DNA of 14,795 nucleotides from an uncultured Collinsella sp. (GTDB lineage Bacteria; Actinomycetota; Coriobacteriia; Coriobacteriales; Coriobacteriaceae): contig CAUDAE010000034.1 of NCBI GenBank assembly GCA_958447445.1, positions 1 to 14,795 of the forward strand. Reading direction: 5' to 3'. The notes beneath the pieces are model-generated. The model had not been told where the DNA came from and searched no databases. It saw only the letters and a list, made by a program, of their open reading frames with translations. A program made the translations under genes and the position numbers. Below, piece by piece: positions 13,122 through 14,795 of this stretch. Each line of letters starts with the position of its first letter. Within the stretch, counting starts at the first letter, position 1.

Positions 13122-13197
13122 GGGCCGTTAGCTCAGCTGGCAGAGCAGGGGACTTTTAATCCCAAGGTCCAGGGTTCGAACCCCTGACGGCCCACCA
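13122..13197 (+). tRNA. tRNA-Lys (anticodon TTT)
   Basis: A complete 76-nt cloverleaf. The acceptor stem GGGCCGT (13122-13128) pairs with ACGGCCC (13187-13193), the discriminator is A, and CCA is encoded. The anticodon loop CTTTTAA gives TTT, and the T-arm holds GGTTCGAACCC. It reads AAA/AAG lysine codons. It is followed by a terminator and then by a cassette that ends with a second copy of its last 19 nt before the CCA terminus. Confidence 0.97.
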
Positions 13198-13205
13198 TAG
13201 AATAG

Positions 13206-13237
13206 AAAAGCGACTGGCGGATGCCGGCCGCTTTTTT
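13206..13237 (+). terminator. Rho-independent terminator of tRNA-Lys
   Basis: AAAAGCG pairs with CGCTTTT, enclosing an A-C mismatch and CTGGC/GCCGG around GGAT, followed by a six-T run. It starts nine bases after the tRNA. Confidence 0.88.
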
Positions 13238-13246
13238 GTTGCCTAG

Positions 13247-13372
13247 GCATGGGTTCGAACCCGTCGGGGCGCGGAGCTGAGTAAACGCGTGAGCGTTTGC
13301 CAGCGCAGCGCGCAAGGCGCGAAGCGCCGCAGCGGCCGCCTGCGGAGCAGGCTGAACCCCTGACGGCCCACC
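13247..13372 (+). repeat. tRNA-Lys tail cassette: T-arm motif, three hairpins, tRNA 3'-end copy
   Basis: In order: GCATGGGTTCGAACCCG (13247-13263, with palindrome GGGTTCGAACCC); hairpin GTAAACGC-GTGA-GCGTTTGC (13281-13300, one T-G pair); hairpin GGCGC-GAA-GCGCC (13316-13328); hairpin GCCTGC-GGA-GCAGGC (13338-13352); then GAACCCCTGACGGCCCACC (13354-13372), identical to 13178-13196 of the tRNA. The layout matches the cassette behind tRNA-Gly part for part, although stem sequences differ. No coding sequence is supported. Confidence 0.85.
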
Positions 13373-13390
13373 CAAAGAAAGGTAAAAGAA

Positions 13391-14188
13391 ATGAAAACAG
13401 ATAGATACGGAATTAGCGGCAGCACATTAAAGATAATAGCGGCCATCTCGATGGTTCTCGATCATGTAAGCAGGATCGTCCTGACCAATGGAATCATGAC
13501 TCACGCATCGTACAATCAGATATCAGACGAACAGTGGGCGATTCTAAGCGAGGCTTCGGATGTGCTTCATGTTCTTGGCAGAATTGCATTTCCCTTATTT
13601 TGCTTTTTGATAGTTGAGGGATTTTTACATACTCATGACATAAAGAAGTACCTGCGAAATATGCTTGTCTTCGCAATCATTGCGGAGCCCATATACGATT
13701 TCGTTCAAACCGGGCAGCTATTTGACCTTCGGCAACAAAATGTTATGTATGAGCTCCTGCTTTCCTTGGTTTTTTTGATTATTCTGGAAAAGATACAAAG
13801 TTTTTCAAAATGGAAGAGGCACATTGCAGAAATTGCTCTGATTGTTTTGACAGCACTGGCAGCTGAATACACTAAGCTGGATGGCGGTGTGTATGGCATT
13901 CTACTTGTGGCTGCATTCTATTTATTCCATGACAGCAAAGCTAAGATGTTCTTTGCTGCAGTATGTGCAGTGCTCCTTTCGTCATGCCATATAATTGGCG
14001 GCGGATTTGAGTTCACTACAGCTAATATTTTTAATCCTGATGTTGCTGCCGCGATAATTTCGTTGTTGCTTATCAATCTTTATAATGGCAAGCGAGGACT
14101 GAAGCTGAAATATTTCTTCTACATTTTCTATCCGGCACATCTTGCACTGCTTTATGGTGTCTCACTTATTGTTTTGAACTGTCTTTAA
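13391..14188 (+). CDS. TraX-family integral membrane protein (265 aa)
   Basis: Matches the TraX family (F-pilin acetylation protein and its many chromosomal relatives) by its N-terminal GISGSTLKIIAAISMVLDHV, then LGRIAFPLFCFLIVEGF with HTHDIKKYLRNMLVFAIIAE, and the C-terminal KYFFYIFYPAHLALLYG. Seven to eight hydrophobic segments are visible, so it is a multispanning membrane protein, probably an acyltransferase-like enzyme; no substrate can be inferred. Base composition is clearly AT-richer and codon use differs from the flanking genes, suggesting transfer, possibly from a Firmicute. The binding site is weak (AAAGG, about 10 bases before ATG 13391). It starts 18 nt after the tRNA-Lys cassette, with no obvious promoter. 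Confidence 0.9.
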   Translation: MKTDRYGISGSTLKIIAAISMVLDHVSRIVLTNGIMTHASYNQISDEQWAILSEASDVLHVLGRIAFPLFCFLIVEGFLHTHDIKKYLRNMLVFAIIAEPIYDFVQTGQLFDLRQQNVMYELLLSLVFLIILEKIQSFSKWKRHIAEIALIVLTALAAEYTKLDGGVYGILLVAAFYLFHDSKAKMFFAAVCAVLLSSCHIIGGGFEFTTANIFNPDVAAAIISLLLINLYNGKRGLKLKYFFYIFYPAHLALLYGVSLIVLNCL

Positions 14189-14210
14189 AAGCTCTCAAAC
14201 AAGTCTCTGA

Positions 14211-14510
14211 AAGCAGAAACAAATTGACCCTAAGACTGCTTGTGAATTACCGGAAGACCTGAGAGATGCGAGGATAGGCAACGAGGGCTGCAGAAAGATG
14301 CTACTCAGTTCTCTGGCGGATTGCATGAATCTGTATGAGGATCACTTACACACACTCATTAATAACAGTGATAAACACGGCAGATCCTCAAAACATGGGA
14401 CTGCGGAGGTCGAACGATGCTTCGACAACATGAATGGCAGCGAGAAAGTGAGTTCGGAAACATCCTTTAGATGCTCCACCATAGAACAGAAAGCGATCGA
14501 CTCCGGTTGA
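14211..14510 (+). pseudogene. Possible gene remnant after traX
   Basis: A frame open for about 100 codons (14211-14510) has a first ATG at 14298. The part around KMLLSSLADCMNLYEDHLHT looks protein-like, but there is no ribosome binding site, no recognised family, and the frame runs into the repeat and terminator at 14476-14517. It is most likely a decayed gene piece brought in with the traX segment, or chance. Confidence 0.25.
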
Positions 14511-14546
14511 TCGCTTTTTTGTTGCCGGTGCATGGGTTCGAACCCG
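14476..14546 (+). repeat. Second copy of tRNA-Lys end, terminator and T-arm motif
   Basis: CCACCATAGAACAGAAAGCG (14476-14495) matches the tRNA-Lys end and following bases (13192-13212) with one substitution and one indel. A terminator follows: AAAGCGATC/GATCGCTTT, 9 bp, with a six-T run. Then come GTTGCC and GCATGGGTTCGAACCCG (14530-14546), identical to 13247-13263. The terminator stem has a different sequence but the same place. The hairpins and tRNA tail copy are absent. Confidence 0.8.
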
Positions 14547-14795
14547 AACTTCTCTATATATAAGAACGCTTGGCGAACAAAACCTGCCTTTTACCGACGG
14601 GAAACAAATGGTTGATGGTTTTGGAGTAAAGTGGCGCTCCAGAGGTGACCGATGTCTTAACACCTATAAACCAGCTGGTCATCGCCAATATCAGAAGCTG
14701 CTGCTTCGAATACGGCCTCAGTGAAACAACTGAGGGTTCTATTCATTTGTGAACAAAATATGGAGTGCGGGATTCCCGCCCCCGGGGCCCCTCCG
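14547..14795. other. Non-coding or decayed sequence at the right edge
   Basis: No credible gene is seen on either strand. The sequence is mixed in composition, with a TATATATA run near 14555, and ends in a GC-rich stretch that includes GCGGGATTCCCGC (about 14766-14778), a near-perfect palindrome resembling a T-arm or terminator stem. Confidence 0.5.

Noticed and set aside
13247..13263. T-arm motifs at 13247-13263, 14530-14546 and 4361-4380 as parts of further tRNA genes
   Set aside because: No acceptor, D or anticodon arms can be built around them, and they occur after terminators.
13133..13375. Minus-strand frame containing GRQGFEPWTLGLKV
   Set aside because: It is the antisense translation of tRNA-Lys and its tail copy, a known kind of false protein.
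14388..14663. Minus-strand frame of 91 codons at the right end
   Set aside because: Runs through the terminator and T-arm repeat, no ribosome binding site, no recognisable domain.

Overview
The window looks like chromosome from a high-GC Gram-positive gut actinobacterium of the Coriobacteriia, most likely Collinsella or a close relative. This rests on protein recognition (actinobacterial-type purB, purC, OmpR-family regulator and M29 aminopeptidase), on GC-rich codon use and on strong purine-rich ribosome binding sites. No database search was possible, so the genus is an inference.

Region 1 (about 1-4310) is the right end of an integrated mobile element. Every supported gene lies on the minus strand. 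From right to left these are a 400-residue tyrosine integrase, a translationally coupled helix-turn-helix regulator, a perfect 15-bp stem terminator, and a tight operon of small genes. That operon holds two HTH_17/excisionase-like proteins, a small basic protein, a 253-residue protein with a C-terminal zinc-knuckle-like motif, and one or two small acidic proteins, and it closes with a terminator near 283-302. A further gene runs off the left edge. The right boundary is a 45-nt 3' piece of tRNA-Gly(CCC) at 4266-4310, which is the expected attR. The intact tRNA-Gly and attL should lie left of the window. Four copies of GTAGACCAAA between integrase and attR look like integrase arm sites or an operator.

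Region 2 (4311-4734) is non-coding. It holds a tRNA terminator, an inverted T-arm-like motif, three strong hairpins, and two near-identical 52-nt copies that each end in the last 18 nt of tRNA-Gly. A matching arrangement follows the intact tRNA-Lys(TTT) at 13122-13197: terminator, T-arm motif, three hairpins, then the last 19 nt of the tRNA again. Two unrelated tRNA genes carrying the same cassette architecture is the most interesting signal here.

Region 3 (4735-13093) is ordinary chromosome, all on the plus strand: purB, a small four-cysteine TSCPD protein coupled to a Tat-exported lipoprotein, an OmpR-type response regulator with its sensor kinase, purC, a small two-helix membrane protein, and an M29 aminopeptidase. 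purB and purC act in the IMP/AMP branch of purine synthesis but are split by the signalling genes.

Region 4 (13373-14795) is AT-richer and looks acquired. A traX-family membrane protein gene begins 18 nt after the tRNA-Lys cassette. It is followed by about 600 nt with no confident gene, containing a second diverged copy of the tRNA-Lys tail, terminator and T-arm motif at 14476-14546. The traX segment therefore lies between two related repeats.
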